This document shows, one piece after another, positions 44,001 to 53,934 of a stretch of DNA of 64,000 nucleotides. Location of the stretch: the NCBI GenBank assembly GCA_017506865.1, contig JAFCMP010000412.1:186001-250000 (forward strand), read 5' to 3'. Positions within the stretch are counted from its first letter, which is position 1; every line of letters begins with the position of its first letter. The notes below the pieces were generated by a model that did not search any database, was not told the DNA's origin, and saw only the letters and a list, made by a program, of their open reading frames with translations. This DNA is from Tribonema minus. Its lineage: Eukaryota > Sar > Xanthophyceae > Tribonematales > Tribonemataceae. Made by a program: the position numbers and the translations under genes.

Positions 44001-46803
44001 CATCAGCCCCAGCCAAATGTCATCGCCGCATGGAGCAACATATTGCTCTGTTCTGTACCCAAGTGTGCTTGCAAGGCTGGGTCAGGTTGTGCGTCTCAAA
44101 CTCAGAATTGCGAGGACGGTCCAGCCATTGTCTGACGCTGTCACCGACGCTGGGCACTAATCTTACTGTATGACAGACGTGATAATCGTGCGCACCATTA
44201 GGCGACCTCTGCACCCAGCAAAATGTACTCATGATAGCACCAGTGAGCACAACAAAGAGTGGCTTAATGAACCCCGTGGCTGTCCAGCCCCTCCATGCGC
44301 TTTCACACATCATTCTTACGCCAATCAGCTAGCCAGTGCAGACGAGCTATTATCCGCAGAAATCTCTGACAGCTGTGTGTATGCATGCCACTATGCCTTA
44401 CTCCCGGTCACAACATCCAGACCTGGGCGCCAATCAGCAGCGACTGCTTCCTTTTGTTTGTTGTGCAAGCCAATTCAGTCTTCATTCACCAAGTTCATGA
44501 GCGATGGGGACACCACTGCGGATTGCACGCGATCCCATGCTTTGCATGTTTTGTCTTTCTTCAGTGGGTCCTGTCCCATAGTCATGTACTGATGTTATGG
44601 CGCGAGAGCTTGTGCTGCGCTTGCCTAAGGCAACGGCAGCAGCAGTTGAAGTGGCGGCGGCAGCGGCGGTGGCGGTGGTGGTGGCGGCGGCAGCGGCGCA
44701 GTAGCACGGCTCAGGACGCACTGAGCTCAATCTGCCCTCTGCAGCACAAGTCTAGCTTTAACTGAAAACAGCAGCCACCGCAAAACCTATCCCACCTCTT
44801 GACATGCGCATATCGGCCTTGACCTTCACCAGCAGTGGTCACTAACACACGCTCTGGTGTGCAGCACGCGATACCACTTGCAGCGGCCTTGGAGGCAGTG
44901 CTCATTAATCACTTGATACTTACCTACCTGCCTACCTGTTGCAGCGGGGACACCGCTCAACCACAACAGACTGCGTCACTCTGCCCGCACGCAGCGGCAA
45001 ACTGGAAGCAGAGCCGACAAATGACAACGCTCACAGCTCCGCGCACGCACGCCTATGTACTGTTTCGCCCTGCTCGCAGCGGCGCCGCCCCTGAGCAGCG
45101 ACGCGCGCGCGGCATTCGACGGCGACGGCAGCGCTCAGACTGCGCTGCCGGCCCCCCTCCGCCCCCCCCGAATGCGGCCTCAAGCGGTCTCCCGAGCCCC
45201 CGCAACCTGGCCAGACCCCCCCTTCAGCACCCCAATGGCAAGGGTGAGAGGCACCTGCACTGGACGCTATCCCCGGGGTTCGCTTCGGGCGCCATTGTGC
45301 CCAGCAACTTTGCGGAGACGCTGCTGTGCCAGAGCTTCTACAACCCTGAAATTATCAAGGCCGTGGAGGCACTGCTGGGGGGGGGGCGCACGGAGCTGGG
45401 AAGCGGCAGGGGGAGGGGCGGGGGCAGCGCGTTTCTCGCACAGGTGAGGGTACAAGTAGTTCTGGGGTTTCACTTCGTTTTGTTCACAAAGGGGGGCTTT
45501 GAAGAATGTAGGTGACTTGCCAAGTTGATGTCTATGGAGCGTACTAAGTCAAAGAGGGGGTCTACAGTGCTGAGGGGCATAGGACATGGGGTGGGGGGAG
45601 CACACAGTGTTTGCACAGGCTTCTGACATAACCATGCAATGTACTTCAGACCAATTCAAGAAACAGACAAGGGGGGAGCGATGCTGCTGCACAGGAAGCG
45701 CACTTTCACTGCTGGGGAGGACTACAGAAGGATATGCGGCATTCACTGCAGGCAAGCCGCTGAATGCACCACTGCCTGTGCACCTGCCAGTGGCATCTTC
45801 CACTACATTCTCTCTGTGAAGTCGTTGAGAGACTGTGAAGCTCATGTTATGCATGCCAGCACAGCAGTGACAACAGTAAATTGGCGAGCCATTGAGTCCA
45901 AGGTCTGTACAACACGCCCTCATCGCTGTAGTATACCACACGCATTGTAGTTAGTGTAGGTACACTCGCTCGTTGATCAATGGATGATGATCCTCAACTG
46001 CCGCAAGCCAACAACGCTGCTAGCACAGGCACGGCACTGCAAGCGCAGCCTCCCATCCAACCACTTAAGCCGCCGCCGCCTCCGCCGCTACTGCTGCGCA
46101 GGTCCACCCGCCCGCGGCGTTCTTTACGGAGTGCCGGCCCGACCTCAGCGACATCGAGGCAGCAGTGCTCGCCGGCATGGGGGGTCCAGGGGGCGCGCCC
46201 GACTTCCAGCACCTCCTGCGCTACATGATGCGCCACTACGGCGCCCTACCCATAGGGCTGCTGCGCCCCGAGCAGCGCGCGAGCGAGCCCGGTGGAGCGC
46301 CGTCGCCGCGCTACGTGGTGTGCTGCCCGGACCGCGGCGCGGCGGTGGCGCGCGCCGATCGGGCATTCGTGCTCGTGCCCTCGCTCGACTCGTGGCGGCG
46401 CATGCTGCGCGAGCCGGGCATGTCAGTCGCGCCGGGGGTGTCGCTAGCGCTCACGCGCGACGAGGCTGCCAGTGCGAAGGGACAAGCTGCGCCGCCGGGA
46501 TCGCATGGCGGCGACGGCGGCGGTGCGCGTGGCGGCGACGCGGGTGGCGCTGACCAATGCAGTGCTCGCGATGGGCACGCTCCTCTGCAAGAAGGGGGCG
46601 GCGGAGGGAGCCAGCCGTTCAGCACGGAGCAGCCGCAGCCACCAGCGATGACCCCGGAAGATCAGTTCGGCGGTTACGGCGTGGAGGCCCTGCTCAAGCA
46701 GCTTGGCGCGCTGTCGGCGCAAGTGGGGCAGATGGGAGAGCGCATGGCAGTGCTTGAGCAGCTGCTGGTGCAGAGCAAGGGGGACTTTAGGGTGGTTGTT
46801 TAG
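32006..46803 (+). CDS. BK/Slo-type potassium channel alpha subunit with two RCK domains
   Basis: Fourteen exons join in phase: 32006-32179, 32535-32615, 33282-33568, 34232-34351, 35142-35409, 37314-37598, 39535-39720, 40339-40610, 41171-41489, 41992-42159, 42586-42753, 43721-43926, 44945-45443 and 46102-46803; about 1244 residues. Membrane part: an extra N-terminal helix like Slo S0 (exon 1), S1-S3, a basic S4 (MRMYRVVKVTRVTRPLRLNR), S5, and a pore with TFATVGYGD (about residues 227-235), diagnostic of K+ selectivity, then S6. RCK1 follows: HVVLSCDAACRSLAQGFL, ALFLHGDL, AVFILTD, RIVCITDTKTLLLANTL, WRAEYTVGQGKEMYTVALP and ELYCRHGVLLLGL. RCK2: SHIVVVTPTLADMATLAE, RELVVVCPLPDW, ADLRGAWVVLL, RVIVELQD, then PGFASGAIVPSNFAETLLCQ and YNPEIIKAVEALLGG, and RHYGALPIGLLRPE. 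The gating ligand is probably Ca2+ by analogy. No classic Asp-rich calcium bowl is present in the main model. Confidence 0.88.
33246..33281 (+). promoter_or_regulatory. Poly-C splice-acceptor tract
   Basis: An uninterrupted run of about 27 C ends nine bases before the CAG acceptor of the channel's third exon. It stands where a pyrimidine tract is expected, but contains no T. The homopolymer length in the assembly may be inexact. Confidence 0.7.
33494..33870 (+). repeat. Exon-end echoes, three units (channel exon 3)
   Basis: The end of the exon at 33282-33568 (GGCTGAACCGCG ... GGCGAGGACGC ... CTGCAGACCATGCGCCTCGC then GGGTGCGT) recurs at about 33634-33706 and 33815-33866, each with the GTGCGT donor. 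Intronic flanks (GAATGTTTTACGTA) repeat too. Confidence 0.9.
34305..34470 (+). repeat. Exon-end echo (channel exon 4)
   Basis: GAGGGxGCGTCxATxGCxTTC and CACGACGCGCT/CATGATGCGCT followed by GT(A/G)AGT occur at the true exon end (34351) and again at about 34430-34468. Confidence 0.85.
34978..34997. repeat. Interstitial telomere-type repeat in channel intron
   Basis: Three CCCTAA units, with a second degenerate run near 34625-34665 (CAGCCCTAGCCCTAGCCC). Confidence 0.85.
35340..36075 (+). repeat. Exon-end echoes, four units (channel exon 5)
   Basis: The exon end at 35409 (TCGTGCGACGC, TCGCTCGCGCAGGGCTT, GACGAGTTCTTTCACGAG, then GTA) recurs at about 35537-35597, 35832-35895 and 36020-36075. All keep GAGGTA at the junction. 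The flank also repeats (TTGTATGTT, GACGTACTTGAAGTA). The third copy is followed by a GT dinucleotide run (about 35899-35925). Confidence 0.9.
36650..37380 (+). repeat. Exon-start echoes, four units (channel exon 6)
   Basis: The acceptor and start of the exon at 37314 (AGGACCACGGCTACAACTC ... GTCCCGGCCGAGCCCGACCA) recurs upstream at about 36653, 36813 and 37166. Flanks such as ACATATAxxCxxTxAG and TATGTATGxxxG also repeat. The copies keep AG at the junction. Confidence 0.9.
37515..38376 (+). repeat. Exon-end echoes, five units of about 190 bp (channel exon 6)
   Basis: The exon end at 37598 (TTCATGCGCGCGCTGTC ... GCGGCACGCCAATCC ... GTxTAxGTCCAG) recurs near 37805, 37980, 38159 and 38376. Each unit carries TTAGGG-type intron DNA (GGTGTAGGGTTAGGAT ... 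GGGG ... GGTT). Four of the five units keep the CAGGT junction; the last has TCTAAGT. Confidence 0.92.
39109..39127. repeat. Interstitial telomere-type repeat in channel intron
   Basis: Three TTAGGG units, with many degenerate TAGGGTTxGG strings between 37600 and 39260. Confidence 0.85.
39316..39990 (+). repeat. Start and end echoes around channel exon 7
   Basis: The exon at 39535-39720 has a start echo at about 39318-39380 (CATGCAGGTCATGGGGCGGC, AAAGAGCGCCTTGTCAAGG) and two end echoes at about 39776-39841 and 39932-39988 (GTGCGCAACCTC, GTCTCCAGC, TCTCCTCAGGTG). Intronic GTTGAAGTTGAAGTTG strings follow each donor copy. Confidence 0.88.
40600..40990 (+). repeat. Exon-end echoes (channel exon 8)
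   Basis: The donor at 40611 (GGCGTGAGTCCC) and flank (TCGCxxxACTTCAAC, GTTGGC, CCATGTGCTGTTGA) recur near 40733, 40875 and 40970. The units are about 110-140 bp and mostly intronic. Confidence 0.8.
42115..42400 (+). repeat. Exon-end echo (channel exon 10)
   Basis: TTGTCCATGGCCGCATGGAC, GACGCGCTGCACCAGGTAGC at the true end (42159) matches TTGTCCATTTCTGCATGGAC, GATGCTCTGCATGCGGTTGC near 42342-42386. The copy has lost the exact CAG at the junction. Confidence 0.7.
42725..42935 (+). repeat. Exon-end echoes, four short units (channel exon 11)
   Basis: The exon end at 42753 (GTTGAACTTCAGGACATGAC then GTGAG) recurs near 42805-42836, 42848-42877 and 42905-42935 as GxxGAACTxCAGGACxxGAC or similar, with GTGA after most copies. 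Confidence 0.75.
43540..43745 (+). repeat. Exon-start echo (channel exon 12 of the main model)
   Basis: The start at 43721 (TGGCATCTGTGGCTGCTGCG, CAGGCCCAATACGAAATCCT) is preceded by a copy near 43553-43600 (TGGCATCGGTCGCTGCCGTC, CAGGCCCAGTACGATGTCCT). The true exon continues open; the copy does not. Confidence 0.85.
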
Positions 46804-47399
46804 GGATGGCGAGTTGCTGAGGCGTGCTGCTGCTGCTGCACTGCAGAGCACATTAGATCTGTTGCAGGCGTCGGTCAGGTTTACTTGCCAGGTGTATTCG
46901 TGTATATTACTACGCCCTGCACTGCAGCGGTCTCTGTAGAAACAAAAAGCATGTCGCTGCTGGTGGAACGCGTCAAGGGGCCTCACCGAACAAGTGTGAA
47001 TGCAGCGCCCTTGTTGATCTTGGCGACTTACAATGTGTGGTGGCATGGTGCGCACACTCTGATACGCTTTCCCAACGAATGGACAATCGTGACAAAATAA
47101 CTGCCTGCCTCACGTATGTATGTATGAAGAGGCGGAGCAGTTCATACATGCCCATTTTCCAGAGTTGCAGTAGGAAAACGTAGAGAGCTCGTTTGCGTTG
47201 CAACTGGCTGGCGGCAGGTGCGTGTCTCTGCTTTCCTGTGCCTCCATATGGCCATCATCGGGCGCATCAATTCGGGCTCTGGACTCACATTGACAGGGTC
47301 TTCACACCTCAACAGAGTTTGCTGATGCATGCAACCGTGTCCTCTTCCTGCAGATCAGCGCCGTCATCGCTTCCTGTAGCCGCTATTGGCGCAGCACAC
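46804..47399. other. Intergenic stretch between K+ channel and SecE
   Basis: About 600 bp without a supported gene. The SecE frame is open upstream to 47193 without a targeting-like start, so this part is probably 5' UTR and promoter. Confidence 0.45.
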
Positions 47400-47978
47400 A
47401 TGTACACATCACGGTGGCTGGTGGGGGCCTGCGCGGCAGCGGCTTGCCTGGCGCGGGCGTCAGGTTTCATATCGCCTCAGCCATTGGCAGCAATACAACG
47501 ACACTGCAGCAGCGTGGCATTAGCGCAGGGGCAGGAGCAGCGAAAGCGATGGTCGCTACATTCCACGAAGCCGGGGCAGGACCAGATGGATCTGGACGCA
47601 CAGTCCCAGTTCGTGGACATCGCGGGGGCTAAAGAGATGTCGCTGGATGAGCAAATAGAAGCCATGAGGAGAGAAGTCGCAGAGCAGGCTGGCGAGGCAG
47701 CCAAGGAGGAGGAGGTAGTGGTGCCTGGTGGCGAGGAGCTCACGGATGAGGATCTCGATGAGAGCGACTTCCCTCTACCTCAGGGCTTCGTCGATGAGGG
47801 TAAGAAGATCCTATGGCCTGGTTCCAGGCGCCTGCTGCAGCTGTCTGTGATCACTCTGACAGCACAGGTCCTCTTCTTCTTCTGGATCATGGCCATTAAC
47901 GACGTGAGCCACAACATCCCCACGCTCGCTGACAATTTCACGGGCCTGTTTGGTTTCTTGAAGTCTCGGCAGGGCTGA
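47400..47978 (+). CDS. secE: SecE-like subunit of the plastid (thylakoid) Sec translocase
   Basis: A single exon of 192 residues. SecE is the small membrane subunit that clamps SecY in the Sec channel. The start at 47400 gives a signal peptide (RWLVGACAAAACLARAS) ending at ASG-FISP, an ASAFAP-type motif, so the protein should enter the plastid. A frame upstream is open but would bury the signal peptide. The middle is acidic and low-complexity (about residues 75-125). The SecE core follows: QGFVDEGKKILWPGSRRLLQ, with the typical Glu-x-x-Lys-x-x-x-WP segment, then one membrane helix (about residues 144-166) and a short C-terminal tail with IPTLADNFTGLFGF. Assignment rests on this short motif and topology; the family is poorly conserved, so an alternative small membrane protein is possible. 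Confidence 0.8.
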   Translation: MYTSRWLVGACAAAACLARASGFISPQPLAAIQRHCSSVALAQGQEQRKRWSLHSTKPGQDQMDLDAQSQFVDIAGAKEMSLDEQIEAMRREVAEQAGEAAKEEEVVVPGGEELTDEDLDESDFPLPQGFVDEGKKILWPGSRRLLQLSVITLTAQVLFFFWIMAINDVSHNIPTLADNFTGLFGFLKSRQG

Positions 47979-48973
47979 GGCCTCGGGGGGGAGGGGGCGG
48001 GGGGGTATAATTAGCATGTGTCACCAGGTGTATGAGCCAGTGCACCCTTCCTGGTTTCCAGCAGGCGGAGCTGTGCATGTAGTGACACAGGTGACTGGCG
48101 CATCCTGCTATGATATATCAATAGATGCCGCAATTATCATGTGTTTTTGATCGTGGCGTGATGTGTCTGTCGCTCTGTTGAGCTTCATAACCTCAGCAGC
48201 GACTGCCTATGTGAGCGTTGTGAGCGGCTTGTGCCAAGTGTCATCTGCAGCACCATCATGCCCGAGTAGCGGCAACCACATACTTCAAGTTGATGTTCTC
48301 GGTGTGTACCTCAAGACTCTGTGAGTCTCCATGCCAGGCAACCCATTGTGCATATGCGCTGCTCTGGTTGATTGATCGTGAATTGGGTGGCATTGTCACA
48401 CACTTTATACAACCAGTAGACCTCAATCGCCATGGTGGCATCATTAGCAGCTGGGTTGATTACATGCTTGCAGTTGAAGTTAGACTGGCGCTCACGCTAC
48501 GCATACGCATGCACGCTGGTCTTGTCTGCGAGGGTGAAAGCACTCTGACCTGGTACAAACCCGCAGCAACAGTGTTTTGAAGACAGCCACGAAGCATCCC
48601 ATCGCGGGCTGCTGCAGGTGCAGGGTGTGCTAGCTCTGCATTGCAGCAGGCAGAACACGAGGGGCCGAAAGATTGCACACGCTTTGAAGGCCTGCGGTCA
48701 TGAGTAAAGCAAGATAGCTTCGCATATGGCCTGCCAGGTACAGGCGATTGTACAGATGGCGATGCTGCGTGTGGGGTGCAGCTCAAATGCACGTCATGCC
48801 ATGGAGTGCGCAGCGACGCTCAGCGCAGCAACTGCTTCATGAGCACAGGTGTGCACGGCACAAAGAGTATGTAATCTGGGCAGACATCAATACAAGCGCA
48901 GACGAAGGCAGGGCATTGTGGTAATTGCATTACCGGCAGTTACCACAACTCCCCAGCTACCAAACCTACCCCC
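47979..48973. other. Convergent intergenic stretch
   Basis: About 1 kb between the 3' ends of SecE (+) and uL1 (-). No supported gene. A G-rich tract (about 47985-48005) follows the SecE stop. Otherwise I see nothing distinctive. Confidence 0.5.
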
Positions 48974-50774
48974 CTACGCTGCAGCTGTTGCTGATCGCGC
49001 CTCCGCGTGCTCAGCGCCCTCCGCCGCCACCGCCGCTGCTGCCTCGGCCGATGCCGCCGCTGCTGCCTCGGCAGCAGCAGCAGCAGCGGCAGCAGCGCTC
49101 GCCTCTTGCGCCGCCTGCTCCGCCTGCTCCCGCGCCAGCATGGCCTTCTCCTCTTGCGTGATGAGCATGAAGCGCCCGTTGGACGGGTCGATCGTGGCAA
49201 TGGTCACGGGCACGCCCTTGCCCATGCTGCTCGACATGTACGCCTGCTTCATGTACTTGCCCTTGGCGCCCTCCGGCTTGGAGGTGGAGATGGCTAGCAT
49301 GAACGCGCGCACGTTGTCCATGAGCTGCTCGTGCGTGAAGTTGACTTTGCCCAGGCCGGCCAGGACCTGCCCGTCCTTGAACGCCCTGTACTGCACCTGC
49401 GCAGCGCACACGAGAGAATGGCAGCCACAGAGACTTCAATGACGCTGACGCGACTTCAGATCGCCTGCAGTGCAGCTGCATTGAACGTCTTCGAAGTACA
49501 GTATAAACAACAAAATGCCAAGTGCTGCTACAGACAGTAGTAGCGGGGCAACAGCGTAAAGATTACTGCAAAGATGGTTGGTACATATGTGCTTGTGGTG
49601 CACAGCCTGACGCAGCTTGATAGCGGCAGGAAGCCTTGGTTGCACTTGCGTAGACATGCAGAGCGACAGGCCGACAGCGGCCTTCGTGCAACAAAACGTT
49701 ACATTTGTCACTGGAGCCTCTGTCACGTCTTCAGAGACGACATCACAGCTTTAAAGCAGATGTGCCACTCGCTGATGAACCAAAGGAAAAAGGCAAGTGT
49801 GGACCATACCTGGCATGTGATGCAGAACGTTGAAATGGCTTACGAGAGACCACGCCCCAGAGTTCGCTGCAACGATCATAATTAAGCCAGTGCACACGCC
49901 GCGCAGATGTATAGCTGCATGATGAGTGTTACGCATGTGGCATCGCTCTGGTGATGCACTGCCGCACCGCTGCCCGGCCTGCAACACCCCCCATCCTCTG
50001 TCAGGATGCCGTGTCCGTCGTATAGAACGCAACACGACTATACAGTCATAGCGCATAAGCATGATTGCTCGTCACAGGCAAAGGCCTTCGCATCTGGCAA
50101 AACCTGCCTGAGGCACACGGCCCTGTGCCGAGCAACATTCACGCTGCCACCCCACCGCTCACCTGGCCGCCTTTAGAAGCGCGCACAGCAGGTGCCGTGT
50201 CCTTTGTGATCGTCCCGAGCTTGGGGTTGGGCATAAGACCCCGGGGGCCCAACACGCGTGCGACCCTGCCCACCAGCGGCATCATGTCGGGCGTGGCGAT
50301 GAGCCGCTCGAAGTCGATTTTGCCCGCCATAATGTCCTCCATGAGGTCCTCCGCGCCCACCCTTGATGCTCCAGCCGCCAGCGCAGCTTCCGCCTCAGCG
50401 CCGCGTGCGAACACCGCCACCCGCACCTCCTTCCCCGTGCCATGCGGAAGAGTGACTGCGCCTCGCACTGCCTGGTTGGGTTTACGAGGGTCTACCCCGA
50501 GAACCAGGGCCAGCTCCAGGCTCTCGACGAAGTTGCGTCGCTGAGCGCGAGCGTTCGCTTGAACCATGGCAATGGCGGTTGCAACGCTGTGCGTAAGCTT
50601 CTCGTTGTCGGGCTTCTTCGCCTTGGTTTTCGTGGCCATGCCCCTGCTGCTAATGCTGGCCGCTGTGTGTGCCGCGCAGCAGCCGGCGGCAGCAGCAGCA
50701 GGAACTGTGGAGCGACCGGTCAGCACTGTTCTGCATCCGTGAGAGAGGCATCGCGCCACTCGCAGTGGCTGCAT
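48974..50774 (-). CDS. Organellar (probably mitochondrial) ribosomal protein uL1
   Basis: Two exons join in phase: 50774-50163 and 49396-48974; 344 residues. uL1 forms the L1 stalk of the large ribosomal subunit and binds 23S-type rRNA. Seen in sequence: [55 protein letters not shown] (the L1 signature), then across the intron [33 protein letters not shown] and [18 protein letters not shown] chose the ATG at 50774; an upstream in-frame GTG at 50786 adds four residues. The first 55 residues are Arg/Ser/Ala-rich without acidic residues, like a mitochondrial presequence, and lack an ASAFAP motif. The C-terminus has a long Ala/Glu tail (about 50 residues) that bacterial L1 lacks. The gene is divergent with TLK. 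Confidence 0.92.
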
Positions 50775-51065
50775 CGCCTTGTGCACTTTTTGCTGCAGGT
50801 AATCCTGTTTGTGTCAAGTAGTGCACCAAAGGCACGGCTTCCTGACAATAAGTGCGAGGCAGAAGTCACGAAGGCTGCTCTGGACACCCCCAAGGATTGC
50901 AGGATTGCAGGCACAGTACTTTCAGCTCCACACCAACCTCAACATGCTCTTGAACTCTCTCTTGAACTACGAGAAATCGAACACGAGAGAGAGTGGCGCC
51001 AAAAAAATGATGTGTGTTTGTCGCGTGCTCACAGTCTATGCGCGCCGCACGCCAAGCAGAGCAGC
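50775..51065. promoter_or_regulatory. Bidirectional promoter region, uL1 / TLK
   Basis: About 290 bp between divergent start codons. No TATA box is evident. A short inverted repeat lies near 50949-50995 (CTCTTGAACTCTCTCTTG ... GAACACGAGAGAGAG). An AG at 51031 (CTCACAG) leaves open a 5' noncoding TLK exon. Confidence 0.45.
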
Positions 51066-53894
51066 ATGCCGGCCACAGAGGAGCTGCTGCTCAGAAGAGA
51101 GCTCCTACTTGAGGCGCGGTTTACAGCTGCTCCGCACCAGGCAATCTCGCCCCCTACAGCACCTGCGCCGCCGCGCCAGCCAAGCAGTGGCGACAGGCAT
51201 ACGAGCAACCTCACCGACTATGGCACAGACAGTACCCTGCTCGAGCCCACCAGCAGGAGCGGTACTCATGATGGCTTTCCTGGAATACCGCCAAGGCAAG
51301 AACACCATCATCACAGCCAGCACGATCCTTCAGCGCGCGAAACACCTCTGGCAGCAGCACCGTCAACGATAGCTGCTGCAGCAGCAGCAGCATCACCAGC
51401 AGCTCCAGCGCCCATGAACGGTAGTCTTGTGCGGCACTCCTCATGGGGCGGTGCGGCGGCAGAACCGTTTGCCAAGCAACAGCATCAGCAGCAGCAGCAG
51501 CAGCAACAAGATTCTGCCGCTGCCGCGCCCGCCGCCGCCAGCAAGCCCAAAGCAAGTCGCAAACGTCAGAGAGACGAGAACAGCACCAACGCGGCAGCTC
51601 AAGAAATCAAGCGGTCAGCCTCACTTGGCATGGCCGGCGCACAGGCTCCTACTCCTGCCTCACGCGGCGGCGATACCGCAGAGTCACAGCCCTCTGGCGG
51701 CACCGAGAAAGCCAAGACCGCCACGATACTGTCGTACTTCTCTGTGCAGCCGGGCGCGGCGCAAGGACGCGCATCGCAACACCTCATGCCCAAGCCCGGG
51801 CATGGGAAGGGCGCAAGCGTCAGCGGCGGCGGCGGCGGCGGCGGCAGCGGCAGCGCAGCAGCATCGCGCCTCTCCCCGCTGCGCAGAGGCGAGCTCATAG
51901 ACCTGGCCTCGCCGAGCCCCACGCCTGCCTCCGCTGCGCACTGCACGACGCCCGCAGCGCCGCTGCTGCATCCCCGCCAGACTAGTGCCGAGGGAGCCAA
52001 GCTGCAGCAGCAGCAGGGGCTGCGGCTGCCGCAGCCATCCAAAGGCGGCAGTCACGTGACGCCCGGCAGCGACGGCAGCGGCGGCGTCGGCGGCGGCGGC
52101 GGCGGCAGCGGCAGCGGGATGGACGAGAATGGGCGGCTGCAGGCGCAGGTGGTGGATCTGCGGCTGAAACTGGCGGCGGCGGAGGAGCGCGTTGCTAGCA
52201 GCAAGTCGTTCAACCACGGGCTGCAGGTGAGCCGTGTGCAGCGCGAAGGCGTGTCTGTGCCAGTCATTGAGTGTCAGAGTCTGGATGAGGGTTAGAATCG
52301 GTGTAGAATTGGGACTGCCTGTATAAAGTGAGTTGTCTGTGGTGAGGTCCTTACGGCGCGCTAACAGCTGCACGCAGAGTGCATAGGGCATAGTCAAGTT
52401 CAGTTTTGTGACCATCTATCTCCTCCGCGCTGGCACCACCCTAGGGCGTGCATCAACGCATTCATATGGTATGTATGCCTCAGGCACTGCTGCTGTTGCT
52501 CAGCGAGCGTGAACGTTTGCATCTGGCCCGGCATCAGGTATGACGCATCTGCATTTACAATAGTTCACCATGTGTCTGCACGACTTGAAATGCAGCAGCG
52601 CAGGGGGAAGCCAGCAGTTGCACCCAGTCTCTCTTCCCGGGCTACACCCTCTGAAGCACAATATGACGACACTCTGTATACACGCGCATCTCGCTGTCGT
52701 CCAATGCAAACCCTCGCCGCCGCCCCCTTTTGCGCGACACACCCGTAATTCCTGGGGCGCATCAGGTGGAGATAGAGCGGCGCAAGGAGGCGGAGGCGCT
52801 GCTGCACGGCCAGGTGGCGTCGCTGCAGAGCCAGGTGGCGTCGCTCAGGGCGCAGCTGCAGAAGAGCAACGAGGACGCGCTGGCGGCGGAGGCGAGGGCG
52901 ATTGACAGGGCAGCAAGGGCCAGGCGCGCCCTGGAGGCTCAGGTGCGGCATTGGGTTTTATCAGCGGAAGATCATGTGGCTGTGGGGCGTGTGCAGGAGA
53001 TTGACAGATTTGTATAGCTCAGCGGTGCGCTGTGTGCAGGTGGTGGGCGTAAGCGTTACTGGGTGGCTTTGAAGTTGAAGTTATCCCGAGGCGCGCGCGC
53101 CAGACGCGCCCTAGAGGCTCATGTCGATTTATTATGTGGAGATCATGTAGCTCTGACCCATGTGTGTGTGAAGTTGACAAATTCGTATAGCTCAGCGCCG
53201 GGCGGGCTGTGAGGCCATGTCTCGTGTGTGTGTGATGAGGGTACCCAATTCTCAGGCTACGGTGTTGAAGTTGAAGTTTATCAGGGGTCTGGTCGCGCCG
53301 CCCAATCTGTGCGCATAGGTGCCGCGCCGTGCTTCAGTTGATGTCAGACGCGCCGTGTGGGGTGCCGCACCGTGCTTCAGCAGTGCTCAGGGGCATGAGG
53401 GCGTGGAGGCAGAGGCGCGCGTACTGTGCTTCAAGTGGTGACTCGCCCGTCTGTCACTTATCGCGACGCGCGTGCGCTTGCGCGCTCTGCTTGCGAGAGT
53501 GCGCGAAGGCGCGCCCGCGCCGCTGGGGGTCCACCCCGGTGCTTCCAGCGGAATGCTTCAAGCGGCGACTCACCAGTCTGCCACAAGTACTCCTCTCGTA
53601 TACTTCAAAGAAGTAGAATTTACCATGCGAATTTTAACACAAATCGCGCCCGCGCATACGCCTGCGCAGGTGCGCGCCCTCTGCGTGAAAGAGAGCACGG
53701 AGGCGCGCGCGCAGCTGGCTGCCAACTCCGTGCGCGTCGGCCGCGTCGTACCGGGCTCCTCGCAGCACGGCGGCGTGCGCGCGGCGGGGGGGGCGCCCAT
53801 GTTTCACTACGCCGAGGTCTGGGAGGACGGGCCGCTGCTGCGCGAGGTCAAGGCCAAGCAGGTGCGCGCGCGCTGCTGCTGCTGCTGCTGCAGG

Positions 53895-53934
<40 letters not shown>

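Noticed and set aside
50442-51065. Upstream extension of the TLK first-exon frame
   Set aside because: The frame is open by chance over the antisense of the uL1 coding region. No methionine there gives a TLK-like start, and the uL1 reading on the other strand is clearly real.
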